Shown in pieces: positions 1-8,519 of a stretch of 64,000 nucleotides of DNA. Position 1 is the first letter of the stretch; each line of letters opens with the position of its first letter. Source of the DNA: Actinotalea endophytica (GTDB taxonomy: Bacteria; Actinomycetota; Actinomycetes; Actinomycetales; Cellulomonadaceae); NCBI RefSeq assembly GCF_025717005.1, contig NZ_JAOVZU010000003.1:174348-238347 (forward strand). The letters are read 5' to 3'. The notes below the pieces were generated by a model. It saw nothing but the letters and a program-made list of their open reading frames with translations. It was not told where the DNA came from and made no database searches. The translations under genes and the position numbers were made by a program.

Positions 1-80
1 CCCCCCCCCCCCCCCCCGCCCCGCGCCCCCCGGGCCCCCCCCCCCCGCCCCCCCCGCGCGCCCCCCCCCCCGCCGCGCGC
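1..80. repeat. C-homopolymer-rich contig edge
   Basis: These 80 bases contain only C and G, nearly all C, with a first run of 17 C. No credible frame or site can be read. It looks like a sequencing or assembly artefact at a contig end rather than biology. Confidence 0.8.
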
Positions 81-836
81 TCAGCTGTCCAGGTCCACGC
101 AGTAGTTGCCCGTGTTGGCGTCCTGGCGCCCGCCGCACGTGTCGCCGAAGGTCTCGTACTCCGAGCCGAACGGGGAGTCGTTGTAGAGCTGGTCGCACGC
201 CGCCATGTCGCCGCCGTCGCACGCGTACCAGAGCGCGTCGAGCGACGGGTCGTCGCCCGGTGCGTCGCTGCCGAACGTGGTCGAGGTGCTGGACGGGAGG
301 TTGTTCGAGATGTCGTCCGCGACGTTCCCGATGATGCTCCGGAGCAGGAAGAACGCGCCGAGGCCGAGCCCGATGATGACGACCACGACGATGGTGATGA
401 TGATCGCGATCTTGCTGCCGTTGGACTTCGTGGGCGGCGTGCCCGCATACGGCTGGGTGCCGTAGGGCTGGCCCGGCTGGGGGTAGGGCTGGCCCGGGTA
501 GGGCTGACCGGCCGGAGGCTGGCCGCCCTGGTACGGCTGCCCCGCATAGGGCTGCGGCTGCATACCAGGGGGCGCCTGCTCGGGCGACTGCTGCCACCCG
601 GCCGGCGGCTGCTCGGCAGGCGGGGCGGCGGGTGCGGCCGACCGGGCGGCCAGCGCGGCGTCGACCTGCGGGTCGCCGAGGCCGCCGAGCCACTCGAGCA
701 GACCCGGGTAGGCCGAGGGGTTCGCCGCGACCGCGGGCCTCAGGTCGGGACGCAGCGCCGCGATGTCCGCCAGCGTCTGCGCCGGGGTCGTCGGATCGGA
801 GGCCTGCTGGGCGGTGAACTCCTGGGGCTCGGACAT
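81..836 (-). CDS. Pro/Gln-rich single-pass membrane protein with variant leucine-rich repeat N-terminus
   Basis: A 251-residue protein. Residues 5-65 resemble the variant leucine-rich repeat domain found at the N-terminus of many actinobacterial proteins (alternating short helices with DPTTPAQTLADIA). Residues 70-138 are a low-complexity Pro/Gln/Gly/Tyr linker built on QPY and GQP. One strongly hydrophobic segment spans about 142-167. The outer tail has four cysteines (about 206, 214, 234, 246) that could pair as disulfides. The ATG at 836 is chosen over an upstream start because GAAAGG lies just before it and the domain begins there. Function is unknown; inferred topology is cytoplasmic LRV, outer Cys domain. 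It lies downstream of the hydrolase gene on the same strand. Confidence 0.8.
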   Translation of the reverse strand: MSEPQEFTAQQASDPTTPAQTLADIAALRPDLRPAVAANPSAYPGLLEWLGGLGDPQVDAALAARSAAPAAPPAEQPPAGWQQSPEQAPPGMQPQPYAGQPYQGGQPPAGQPYPGQPYPQPGQPYGTQPYAGTPPTKSNGSKIAIIITIVVVVIIGLGLGAFFLLRSIIGNVADDISNNLPSSTSTTFGSDAPGDDPSLDALWYACDGGDMAACDQLYNDSPFGSEYETFGDTCGGRQDANTGNYCVDLDS

Positions 837-924
837 CTGTGTGCCTTTCGGGTGCGCGGGGGTCGCTCGTAGTGTGGCACGCATCACCCGGGACCTGGGG
901 CCGTTCCAGGGGTGTCGCACCCGG

Positions 925-2418
925 TCAGAGCAGTGCCGGGAACACGTTCCAGTACGCGAGGAGCACCAGCAGGATCCCGCTGCCGACCAACGAGCCGGAC
1001 AGGCACCAGTACCCGCCGGCCGTCCGTGCCGCGGGCTTCCCGGACCGGCGCCGACCGTCCTTGATCCGGTAGGCGAGCACCACGCCGGCGATGACGCTCG
1101 CGAGCGCGAGCAACCGCACGGCGAGCCAACCGCCCTGCACCACGATCGTGCTGGTCCGGTAGTTCTGCGCGAGGTTCGCCACCACCAGCAGGTACACCAC
1201 GAACCCGAGGAACGAGAGCACGGCGGACACCGCCATCACCACGAGCGGCAGCACCACGCCGTCGGCCAGCGCCTTCGTCCGGCGCCCGCGCAGCCGCCTG
1301 GCGACCCAGACCACCGGCCCCGTGACCAGAGCGACCACCACGAGGACGAGATAGGCGACCAGCAGGTCGCCCTCGGCGTACCACCGGGGACGTTCGACCG
1401 GCGCGGCGAGGAAGCGCTGGTAGGGCTCGGCGCCGGCGATCCGCGGCGCCACGTCGCCGGTCTCCGGCAGGCCGGACACCCACACCGCGAGGTCGCGCAG
1501 GAAGTCGTGCACCACGACGTCGTCCACCCGGATGCCGTGGTCGGCGCCCTCGTAGTACCGCACCGTCCAGTCCGGGTTGCCCGCCGTCGTCACGTCGTCG
1601 ATGACCTGCAGGGCGCCCTGGACCGTCGGCATCGCCGAGTCCCCGGTGCCGTAGACGATCATGACGGGCTGGCGCATCCGCTGCTGGAACGCCTCGACGT
1701 CGAAGTCCGCGTAGCTGAACCCACCGCCGGGGAACTCCATCCCGACGAACCGAGGGATCGCCCGCAGGACATCCTCGGGCACACCGGTGTTGCGCAGGTA
1801 CGAGTCGACCGCGAAGGCCGCCTGCTCGCGCGGTGGCACCACCGGGGCCGCGACCAGCGCCGTGAAGGCGACCGACGGGTTGTCGGCCGCCATCACCGGC
1901 ACGATCCAGCAGCCCTCGCTCTCGCCGTAGACGCCGACCCGCGACGGGTCGACGCCCGGCCAGGCGCGCAGGGCGTCGACGCTGCGCAGGTAGTCGTTCG
2001 CCATCGCCACGTAGTCGCGGCTGCGGGTGCTGTAGGTGTCGAGACGCTTGTTCGGCACGAGCGTGACGATCCCCGCGGACGCGAGCGCCCGGGCCTGGTC
2101 GACGAACGCGTCGGTGAACTTCCCGGTCCCGGCACCGTGCACGAACACCACCCCGGGGCGGTCACCGGGCGCGCCGATCGGTTGAGTGATCTGGGCCTCG
2201 ACACTGGTGCCGGCCAGCTCGACCGTGATGACGGTCGACTCGACCTCGTACGTGCCGATCGGATCCATGTCGTCGGCACCGTCGATCGCAGTGTCCGGCG
2301 ACGCGACGTCGATGGTCGCGGTCATCGGCACCGGGTCCCAGCCCGGGCCCGACACCGCGCCGAGCACCCCGAGCCCGACGACCACGAGTGCGCTGGTCAG
2401 GGCGATCCGATAGCGCAC
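925..2418 (-). CDS. alpha/beta hydrolase with C-terminal four-helix membrane domain
   Basis: A 497-residue protein with an N-terminal hydrophobic anchor (about 5-23), an alpha/beta-hydrolase domain (about 60-315) and four predicted membrane helices (about 352-373, 388-414, 430-450, 472-493). The oxyanion motif HGAG is at 94-97, the nucleophile elbow is GESEG (Ser167), and a likely acid (Asp260 in GTGDS) and base (His294 in ADHG) complete the triad. The catalytic domain would face outside. Such folds act as esterases or peptidases; the substrate cannot be read. The GTG start has no ribosome site but sits six bases after TAGAAT, consistent with a leaderless mRNA. The C-terminal membrane block is unusual for this fold. 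Confidence 0.8.
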   Translation of the reverse strand: MRYRIALTSALVVVGLGVLGAVSGPGWDPVPMTATIDVASPDTAIDGADDMDPIGTYEVESTVITVELAGTSVEAQITQPIGAPGDRPGVVFVHGAGTGKFTDAFVDQARALASAGIVTLVPNKRLDTYSTRSRDYVAMANDYLRSVDALRAWPGVDPSRVGVYGESEGCWIVPVMAADNPSVAFTALVAAPVVPPREQAAFAVDSYLRNTGVPEDVLRAIPRFVGMEFPGGGFSYADFDVEAFQQRMRQPVMIVYGTGDSAMPTVQGALQVIDDVTTAGNPDWTVRYYEGADHGIRVDDVVVHDFLRDLAVWVSGLPETGDVAPRIAGAEPYQRFLAAPVERPRWYAEGDLLVAYLVLVVVALVTGPVVWVARRLRGRRTKALADGVVLPLVVMAVSAVLSFLGFVVYLLVVANLAQNYRTSTIVVQGGWLAVRLLALASVIAGVVLAYRIKDGRRRSGKPAARTAGGYWCLSGSLVGSGILLVLLAYWNVFPALL

Positions 2419-2424
2419 CCGGGG

Positions 2425-2430
2425 ATTCTA
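2425..2430 (-). promoter_or_regulatory. -10 element TAGAAT, leaderless hydrolase promoter
   Basis: TAGAAT on the minus strand is followed by exactly six bases and then the GTG of the hydrolase gene, placing the expected transcription start on the start codon. Confidence 0.55.
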
Positions 2431-2470
2431 GTGCCGCGAGGTCCCGGGGCCGCGCAGGCCGCGGCGCGCC

Positions 2471-3388
2471 TCAGAAGCCGAGCCGGCCCAGCTGCTTGGG
2501 GTCACGCTGCCAGTCCTTCGCGACCTTGACGTGCAGGTCGAGGTGCACCTGGGACCCGAGCAGCGCCTCGATGCCCCGCCTGGCCCGCGTGCCGACCTCG
2601 CGCAGCCGGGACCCACCACGGCCGATCACGATGGCCTTCTGGCTCGATCGTTCGACGAACAGGTTGACCCGCACGTCCAGCAGCGCAGGACGGCCGTCGG
2701 AGCCGTCACGCCCCTCCCGCGGCAGGATCTCGTCGACCACCACGGCGAGCGAGTGCGGCAGCTCGTCGCGCACGCCTTCCAGGGCCGCCTCGCGGACGAG
2801 TTCGGCGACCATGACGGCCTCGGGCTCGTCGGTGAGCTCCCCGTCGGGGTACAGCGGCGGGCCGGGCGGCACGTGCCCCACCAGGACGTCCACGAGCGTG
2901 TCGACCTGGAACCCGGACGACGCACTGACCGGCACGATGTCCGCCCACTCGCCGAGCTCGGCCACCGCGACCAGGTGCTCGGCCATCCGCGCCGGGCTCA
3001 CCAGGTCCGCCTTGGTCGCCACCGCGATCACCGGCGTCGTCTGGCGGCCCGCGGACAGCTCGGCGAGCTGCGAGGCGATGTACCGGTCCCCCGGCCCGAC
3101 CTTCTGGTCGGCGGGCAGGCAGAACACGACCGCGTCGACCTCGCCGAGCGTCGCCATCACGAGGTCGTTGAGGCGCTCACCGAGCAGCGTGCGCGGGCGG
3201 TGCAACCCCGGGGTGTCCACCAGCACCAGCTGGGCGTCGGGGCGGTGCACGACGCCGCGGATCACGTGCCGGGTGGTCTGCGGCCGTCCCGAGGTGATGG
3301 CGACCTTCTGCCCGACCAGCGCGTTGGTCAGCGTGGACTTCCCCGCGTTGGGGCGCCCGACGACGCACACGAACCCTGAGCGGAACAT
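2471..3388 (-). CDS. era: GTPase Era
   Basis: A 305-residue Ras-like GTPase with a C-terminal KH domain that binds 16S rRNA and helps 30S maturation. The P-loop GRPNAGKST lies near the N-terminus, the G3 motif DTPG around residue 56 and the G4 motif TKAD around 126. The KH region carries the GRGGSRLREVG helix turn (IGRGG form). Length is normal for Era. The ATG at 3388 follows a GGAGGAGGA ribosome site; a GTG at 3391 overlapping the upstream stop as GTGA is the alternative. It is the last member of the phoH-ybeY-CBS protein-era run, a common ribosome-maturation grouping. Confidence 0.95.
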   Translation of the reverse strand: MFRSGFVCVVGRPNAGKSTLTNALVGQKVAITSGRPQTTRHVIRGVVHRPDAQLVLVDTPGLHRPRTLLGERLNDLVMATLGEVDAVVFCLPADQKVGPGDRYIASQLAELSAGRQTTPVIAVATKADLVSPARMAEHLVAVAELGEWADIVPVSASSGFQVDTLVDVLVGHVPPGPPLYPDGELTDEPEAVMVAELVREAALEGVRDELPHSLAVVVDEILPREGRDGSDGRPALLDVRVNLFVERSSQKAIVIGRGGSRLREVGTRARRGIEALLGSQVHLDLHVKVAKDWQRDPKQLGRLGF

Positions 3389-4617
3389 CACTCCTCCTCC
3401 ACCCGGGAGACCAGCAGCGTGGACACCTGCTTGCGACGCCCCTCGACGCGGTCCGCGACGAGCTCGAGCCCCGAGACCTCGGCGCGCGCCCCGGCGAGCG
3501 GAACCTTGCCGAGCGCCTTGGCGAGCAGGCCCGCGGCCGTGTCGACGTCCTCGTCCTCGAGATCGAGGTCGAACAGCTCGCCGAGCTCGTCCACCGGTAG
3601 CCGGGCAGGCACCCGGAACCTGCCGTCGCCGAGGTCCTCGACCTCGGGGCCGGTGCGGTCGTGCTCGTCGGTCAACTCGCCCACGATCTCCTCGAGCGCG
3701 TCCTCCATGGTGACCAGCCCGGCGATCCCACCGAACTCGTCGACGACCAGCGCGAGGTGGCTGGACCCGCGCTGCATCTCGCGCAGCAGCTCGTCGACCG
3801 GCTTGGACTCGGGGACGAACACCGCCGGCCGGGCCAGGCTGTCCACCGGCGCGCTGTCGGAGCGCTCGACCAGGTGACGGTGGCGGACGAGGTCCTTGAG
3901 GTACAGCACGCCGAGCACGTCGTCGTCGGAGTCACCCACCAACGGCACGCGCGAGTAGCCGGACCGCAGGAAGAGCGACAGCGCCTTGCGCACCGGGGTG
4001 CCGCGCGGCAACGTGATCATCTCGGTCCGCGGCACCATGACGGCGCGGGTCAGGGTCTCGCCGAGCTCGAGGACGGCGTGGAACAGCTCGCGTTCGTCGT
4101 CCTCGATCGCCTCCGACTCCGAGACCCGGTCGACCATGTCCCGGAGCTCGTCGTCCGAGAGCTCCTGCTGCTCCGCCGCGGTGCGGCCGGACAAGCGCAC
4201 CCTGCTCGCCACCAGCAGCGCGGCGGTGAGCAGGCCGGAGCTCGCGAGCACGACCGCGGCGGGATGCGTCCGCCCGAGGCGGCGCGGCAGGTGGCGCACC
4301 ACGACCAGCGCGAGCGCCGACACCAGGGGCAGGGCGAGCAGGAGCACCTGCCACCAGCTCCACCCGAGCATCGCGAGCGAGAGGGTGACCAGTACAGCGG
4401 TCGCCACCTCGAGCAGCACCTGCACGGTCGCGGCAGCGGCCGCGGCGCTCTGCGGGTCGTGCGCGAACCGTGCGACGCGCCGGCCGGACGGCGTCGGCGT
4501 CGCGAGCGCGGCGATCGCGGACCGGCTCAACCGGTGCAGGCCGGCCTCACCGGCCGAGAGCCCCGCGGCGAGCAGGACCGCGACGAGCGCACCCGCCGCG
4601 AGCCAGGCAGCCGTCAT
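3388..4617 (-). CDS. hemolysin-family CNNM/CBS-domain membrane protein (CorC/HlyC type)
   Basis: A 409-residue protein with a DUF21/CNNM transmembrane domain (hydrophobic stretches near 4-23, 60-82, 86-106 and 115-135), two CBS domains (about 195-320) and a C-terminal CorC_HlyC domain (about 335-405). Relatives are called hemolysin or Mg/Co efflux proteins; the transported ion is not evident here. The ATG at 4617 overlaps the ybeY stop by four bases and begins the first membrane helix; a longer upstream frame reads as Arg/Pro-rich shadow sequence and is rejected. Its stop touches the era start, so the two are probably translationally coupled. Confidence 0.9.
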   Translation of the reverse strand: MTAAWLAAGALVAVLLAAGLSAGEAGLHRLSRSAIAALATPTPSGRRVARFAHDPQSAAAAAATVQVLLEVATAVLVTLSLAMLGWSWWQVLLLALPLVSALALVVVRHLPRRLGRTHPAAVVLASSGLLTAALLVASRVRLSGRTAAEQQELSDDELRDMVDRVSESEAIEDDERELFHAVLELGETLTRAVMVPRTEMITLPRGTPVRKALSLFLRSGYSRVPLVGDSDDDVLGVLYLKDLVRHRHLVERSDSAPVDSLARPAVFVPESKPVDELLREMQRGSSHLALVVDEFGGIAGLVTMEDALEEIVGELTDEHDRTGPEVEDLGDGRFRVPARLPVDELGELFDLDLEDEDVDTAAGLLAKALGKVPLAGARAEVSGLELVADRVEGRRKQVSTLLVSRVEEE

Positions 4618-5066
4618 CGGCCCGCGAGGAAGGTGAGCAGGAGCCGTCGCTGCAGCGCGAACATCTCCTTCTCCTCCTCCGGCTCGGCGTGGTCGTAGCC
4701 GAGCAGGTGGAGGATCCCGTGCGTGGTGAGGAGCAGGAGCTCCTCCGCGGTCGAGTGGCCCGCCGCGACGGCCTGTCGCGCCGCGACCGCGGGGCACAGC
4801 ACGACGTCACCGAGCAGTCCGGCGGCCGAGACCTGGCCGTCGTCGCCCGGACGCAGCTCGTCCATCGGGAAGGACAGCACGTCGGTGGGGCCGGGCTCGT
4901 CCATCCAGCGCTCGTGCAGCTCGGACATCACGTCCTCGTCGACGAGCAGGATGGACAGCTCGGCCTGCGGGTGCACCCGCATGGCGTCGAGCACGTGCCG
5001 ACCCAGCGCGGCGAACTCGGCCTCGTCGACCGGGTGGCCGCTCTCGTTGTTGACCTCGATGCTCAT
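4614..5066 (-). CDS. ybeY: endoribonuclease YbeY
   Basis: A 150-residue single-domain zinc metalloprotein used in 16S rRNA 3'-end maturation and 70S quality control. The signature H3xH5xH appears as [11 protein letters not shown] (His116, His120, His126), the predicted zinc ligands. The conserved block [10 protein letters not shown] is at 61-70. The ATG at 5066 begins two bases after the phoH stop; a GTG at 5072 that overlaps the stop as GTGA would add two residues. phoH immediately upstream and the CBS-protein and era genes downstream form the usual cluster. Confidence 0.95.
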   Translation of the reverse strand: MSIEVNNESGHPVDEAEFAALGRHVLDAMRVHPQAELSILLVDEDVMSELHERWMDEPGPTDVLSFPMDELRPGDDGQVSAAGLLGDVVLCPAVAARQAVAAGHSTAEELLLLTTHGILHLLGYDHAEPEEEKEMFALQRRLLLTFLAGR

Positions 5067-5068
5067 GA

Positions 5069-6067
5069 TCACCCGCGGTTGCTGCGCGCGTCCCAGTGGG
5101 CGTACGCGTCGATGATGTCGCTGACGAGTCGATGGCGGACCACGTCGGTCGAGGTCAGCCGGCAGAACATGACGTCATCCACCCCGGAGAGGATGTCCTC
5201 GACGACCCGCAGGCCGGAGACGGTGGCCCCGGGCAGGTCGACCTGCGTGACGTCCCCGGTGACGACCATGGTCGACCCGAAGCCCAGGCGCGTCAGGAAC
5301 ATCTTCATCTGCTCGGTCGAGGTGTTCTGCGCCTCGTCGAGGATGATGAACGCGTCGTTGAGGGTGCGGCCGCGCATGTAGGCCAGCGGCGCGACCTCGA
5401 CCGTGCCGGACTCGATCAGCCGCGGGATCGAGTCCGGGTCGACCATGTCGTGCAGCGCGTCGTACAGCGGGCGCAGGTACGGGTCGATCTTCTCCGCGAG
5501 CGTGCCGGGCAGGAAACCGAGCCGCTCGCCGGCCTCGACCGCCGGGCGCGTCAGCACGATCCGGTTGACCCGCTTCGACTGCAGCGCCTGGACCGCCTTG
5601 GCCATCGCCAGGTAGGTCTTGCCGGTGCCGGCGGGGCCGATCCCGAAGGTCACCGTGTGCCGGTCGATCGCGTCGACGTACGTCTTCTGGCCCGCGGTCT
5701 TGGGCCGGATGGTGCGCCCCCGGCTGGACAGGATGTTCTGGGTCAGCACCTCCGAGGGCCGCGCGCTCTGGCTGCGCAGCATCTGCACCGCGCGGCCCAC
5801 GACGTCGCGGTCGAGCGTCGCGCCCGACTCGGCGACCTCGACGAGCTCGTCGACGAGGCGCCCGACGAGCTCGACGTCGGTGTGCGGGCCCTGGAGCGTG
5901 ACCTGGTCGCCGCGAACGTGGATGCGGACCGCGGGGAAGCCGTCCTCGACGGCACGGAGCACCTCGTCCCGCGGGCCGAGGATGGCCACACCGAGGTGTG
6001 CCGGGACGACGATGCGGTGCTCGGCCACGGTGGGTGTGGAGCCTGATCCGCGCGTGGGTGCTGTCAT
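5069..6067 (-). CDS. phoH: PhoH-family ATPase
   Basis: A 332-residue PhoH-like P-loop ATPase. The N-terminal part (about 18-100) is a KH-like region, then the Walker A motif GPAGTGKT at 144-151 and Walker [10 protein letters not shown] around 241. Proteins of this family are linked to RNA metabolism and nearly always sit next to ybeY, as here; the precise activity is not established. Start: ATG at 6067, preceded by a purine-rich AGGAGGGCACAAGG stretch some distance upstream. A TAGGAT hexamer at 6113-6118 could drive the phoH-ybeY-CBS-era unit. Confidence 0.92.
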   Translation of the reverse strand: MTAPTRGSGSTPTVAEHRIVVPAHLGVAILGPRDEVLRAVEDGFPAVRIHVRGDQVTLQGPHTDVELVGRLVDELVEVAESGATLDRDVVGRAVQMLRSQSARPSEVLTQNILSSRGRTIRPKTAGQKTYVDAIDRHTVTFGIGPAGTGKTYLAMAKAVQALQSKRVNRIVLTRPAVEAGERLGFLPGTLAEKIDPYLRPLYDALHDMVDPDSIPRLIESGTVEVAPLAYMRGRTLNDAFIILDEAQNTSTEQMKMFLTRLGFGSTMVVTGDVTQVDLPGATVSGLRVVEDILSGVDDVMFCRLTSTDVVRHRLVSDIIDAYAHWDARSNRG

Positions 6068-6112
6068 GGGTGCGGCCGTGCGGCCTTGTGCCCTCCTGGT
6101 TCCGGGGCCTTC

Positions 6113-6118
6113 ATCCTA
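6113..6118 (-). promoter_or_regulatory. possible -10 element TAGGAT for phoH operon
   Basis: TAGGAT on the minus strand, about 45 bases before the phoH ATG and inside the 86-base gap after the HIT gene; no clear -35 was found. Confidence 0.4.
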
Positions 6119-6153
6119 TGCGGCCGGCCCCGGCTGGTCCTCGGGGAAATCCG

Positions 6154-6507
6154 TCACGCCGGGCTCCAGCCCAGCTGCGCCCCCGCCAGCACGTGCGCGT
6201 GGACGTGGAAGACCGACTGACCGGACCGGGTCCCGGTGTTGAAGATCATCCGGAACTGGCCGTCGGCCAGGTCCTCGGCCACCTCGTTGGCGGTGCGCAC
6301 CAGGTCCGCCAGGAGCTCGGGGTCGGCGGCCGCGAGCTGGGCGACGTCCGCGTGGTGGTCCCGTGGGGTGACGAGCACGTGGACGGGGGCCTGCGGTGCG
6401 ATGTCGCGGAACGCGACCATCGTGTCCGTGCTGATCACGACCTCGGCGGGCACCTCCCCTGCGACGATCCGGCAGAACAGGCAGTCGGGTGCGGTCAGCG
6501 GCGACAT
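6154..6507 (-). CDS. HIT-family (histidine triad) nucleotide-binding protein
   Basis: A 117-residue HINT-like hydrolase. The catalytic triad motif HVHAHV is at 101-106 and the N-terminal zinc-type CLFC at 9-12. HINT enzymes hydrolyse purine nucleotide phosphoramidates such as adenylated-lysine or aminoacyl-AMP adducts in the cytoplasm. The ATG has no ribosome site; a TAGCCT hexamer lies exactly six bases upstream and begins with the stop codon of rsmE, so it probably has its own leaderless transcript in addition to readthrough from rsmE. Confidence 0.93.
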   Translation of the reverse strand: MSPLTAPDCLFCRIVAGEVPAEVVISTDTMVAFRDIAPQAPVHVLVTPRDHHADVAQLAAADPELLADLVRTANEVAEDLADGQFRMIFNTGTRSGQSVFHVHAHVLAGAQLGWSPA

Positions 6508-6513
6508 GACGCC

Positions 6514-6519
6514 AGGCTA
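6514..6519 (-). promoter_or_regulatory. -10 element TAGCCT overlapping the rsmE stop codon
   Basis: TAGCCT on the minus strand is six bases before the HIT ATG. Its TAG is the rsmE stop codon (6517-6519), so the promoter is embedded in the previous gene's end. Confidence 0.55.
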
Positions 6520-7299
6520 GTGCGCTCCGGCCCGCGGCGCTCCGCCCCACCGCCCCAGGCGCTCGGCGACCAGCGCCGCGGCGACCGGCCCCGCGGTCGA
6601 GGTGCGCAGCACGTGCGGGCCGAGCCGCACCGCGACGGCGCCGGCACCGGTGAGCGCGGCGAGCTCGTCGTCGTCGATCCCGCCCTCCGGACCGACGACG
6701 AGCAGCACGTCGCCCGCGTCCGGAAGCGCCGCGTCGCGCAACGGCGTCGTCGCGGACTCGTGCAGCACGAGCACCGCGCCACCGTCCCCGACGACCTGTG
6801 CGGTCAGCGCGGCGAGGCCTGCCGTGGTCACCGCCTCGGCGACCTCCGGCACCGCGGCCCGCCGGGACTGCTTCGTCGCCGAACGCACCGTGGCCAGCCA
6901 CTTCGCACGGCTCCGCGCCGCTCGGTCGCCGCGCCACACGACGATGGATCGCTGCGCCTGCCACGGCACGATCCCGTCGACGCCGACCTCGGTGGCCGCC
7001 TCGATCGCGAGCTCGTCGCGGTCGCCCTTGGCCAGCGCCTGCACGAGCACGACCCGCACGGCGGGTCGTGCCTCGACCACGCGCTCGGCGACCTGCAGGA
7101 CGAGCCGCCCCGGCTCGACGTCGGCGATCGTGCAGCACAGCCGGACACCGGCGCCGTCGACGACGTCCACGGCCTCGCCCGGCCGGCGGCGCTGCACCAC
7201 GCCCGCGTGCCGCGCCTCGGCGCCCTCGAGGACGTAGCGCGCACCCGGCTCGAGCCCGTCGAGAACGCCGGGCTCGGCCAGGAACACCGGGGCGGTCAC
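6517..7299 (-). CDS. rsmE: 16S rRNA (uracil(1498)-N(3))-methyltransferase RsmE
   Basis: A 260-residue SPOUT-class methyltransferase using S-adenosylmethionine to methylate U1498 of 16S rRNA. An N-terminal PUA-like domain (HLxRVLR-type region, here YVLEGAEARHAGVVQRR) is followed by the knotted SPOUT domain with the conserved LLVVGPEGGIDDDE segment and a C-terminal LGPHVLRTSTA motif, both typical of RsmE. Two GTG codons are adjacent; the one at 7299 has GGGAG five bases upstream, the one at 7302 only two, so 7299 is preferred. It follows dnaJ by 31 bases, a common actinobacterial pairing. Confidence 0.94.
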   Translation of the reverse strand: MTAPVFLAEPGVLDGLEPGARYVLEGAEARHAGVVQRRRPGEAVDVVDGAGVRLCCTIADVEPGRLVLQVAERVVEARPAVRVVLVQALAKGDRDELAIEAATEVGVDGIVPWQAQRSIVVWRGDRAARSRAKWLATVRSATKQSRRAAVPEVAEAVTTAGLAALTAQVVGDGGAVLVLHESATTPLRDAALPDAGDVLLVVGPEGGIDDDELAALTGAGAVAVRLGPHVLRTSTAGPVAAALVAERLGRWGGAPRAGAH

Positions 7300-7330
7300 C
7301 ACGTCTCCCGGCCGGCGGTCCGGCGTCGGC

Positions 7331-8467
7331 TCATCGCCCAGAGAGCTTGTCGCGCAAGCGCGAGAACACCCCGGCGTGCACCGGGGCGAGGCGGGAGGCG
7401 GGGCGCTCCTCGCCGCGCGCCGCGGCCAGCTCGCGCAGCAGGCGCTCCTGGTCCTCGTCGAGCGCCGTCGGCACCTGCACCTCGACGTGGATGTGCAGGT
7501 CGCCCCGCCCGCCCACGTGCAGGCGGCCGACCCCGAGGCCCTTCTGGGTCAGGACGTCGCCGGGCTGCGTGCCGGGTCGCACGTCGATCGAGCGCGCGCC
7601 GTCCAGGGTCTCCAGCTCGACCGTGGTGCCCAGGGCTGCGGCGGTCATCGGCAGCGGGAGCGTGCAGTGCAGGTCGTCGCCGTCCCGGACGAAGACCTCG
7701 TGCTGGCGCTCGCGCACCTCGAGGAAGACGTCGCCGGGCGGGCCGCCGGCCGGGCCGACCTCGCCCTGACCGGTGAGCCGGATGCGCGTGCCGGTCTCGA
7801 CCCCGGCCGGAACGTCCACCGTGAGCGTGCGGCGGCTGCGGACCCGACCCTCGCCCGAGCACTCCGGGCACGGCTCGGGGATGACGGTGCCGAAGCCGTG
7901 GCAGGCCGCGCACGGGCTGGTCGTCATCACCTGGCCGAGGAACGACCGCGCGACCCGCTGCACCACGCCGCGCCCGCCGCACACGTCGCAGGTGCGCGGG
8001 CTGGTGCCCGGCCGGCAGCAGGTGCCCTGGCAGGTCGTACAGACGACGGCGGTGTCCACCTGGATCTCGCGCTGCACGCCGAACACGGCCTCGGCGAGGT
8101 CGAGGTCGAGCCGGACCAGCGCGTCCTGGCCGCGACGGGCGCGCGGCACGGGGCCGCGCTGGGCCGAGCCGCCGGCCGCCGCACCGAAGAACGTCTCGAA
8201 GATGTCCTGGAAGCCGAACCCGGCCCCGAAGCCGGCGTTGCCCCCGCCCGGAGCGGTCGGGTCGACGCCGGCGTCGTACATCTGGCGCTTCTCGGGGTTG
8301 GACAGCACCTCGTAGGCGCGCGAGACGTCCTTGAACCGCTCGGCCGCACCGTCGCCCTCGGCCACGTCGGGGTGCAGCTCGCGGGCCAGCTTGCGGTAGG
8401 CCTTCTTGATCTGGTCCTGGGTGGCGTCCCTCGGCACACCCAGGATCGAGTAGTAGTCGCTGCTCAC
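7331..8467 (-). CDS. dnaJ: molecular chaperone DnaJ (type I)
   Basis: A 378-residue Hsp40. The J domain has the HPD tripeptide at 32-34, which stimulates DnaK ATPase; a short Gly/Phe-rich segment follows; four CxxC zinc-finger repeats (CTTC, CDVC, CAAC, CPEC) lie near 144-205; the rest is the substrate-binding beta domain. The real start is GTG at 8467 with GAGAGG five bases before it; an apparent upstream extension lacks J-domain homology. Position directly after hrcA identifies it as the second DnaJ (DnaJ2) of actinobacteria, expected to be under HrcA/CIRCE heat-shock control. Confidence 0.95.
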   Translation of the reverse strand: MSSDYYSILGVPRDATQDQIKKAYRKLARELHPDVAEGDGAAERFKDVSRAYEVLSNPEKRQMYDAGVDPTAPGGGNAGFGAGFGFQDIFETFFGAAAGGSAQRGPVPRARRGQDALVRLDLDLAEAVFGVQREIQVDTAVVCTTCQGTCCRPGTSPRTCDVCGGRGVVQRVARSFLGQVMTTSPCAACHGFGTVIPEPCPECSGEGRVRSRRTLTVDVPAGVETGTRIRLTGQGEVGPAGGPPGDVFLEVRERQHEVFVRDGDDLHCTLPLPMTAAALGTTVELETLDGARSIDVRPGTQPGDVLTQKGLGVGRLHVGGRGDLHIHVEVQVPTALDEDQERLLRELAAARGEERPASRLAPVHAGVFSRLRDKLSGR

Positions 8468-8519
8468 TCGTGCCTCTCGTGGGTCGCGCGCGCCGCGCGC
8501 GCCCGGTCGTGCGCCGGGG

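Noticed and set aside
763-2529. A 588-codon open frame on the plus strand
   Set aside because: It is antisense to the hydrolase gene, His/Arg/Asp-rich as expected for shadow frames in GC-rich DNA, and has no recognisable domain.
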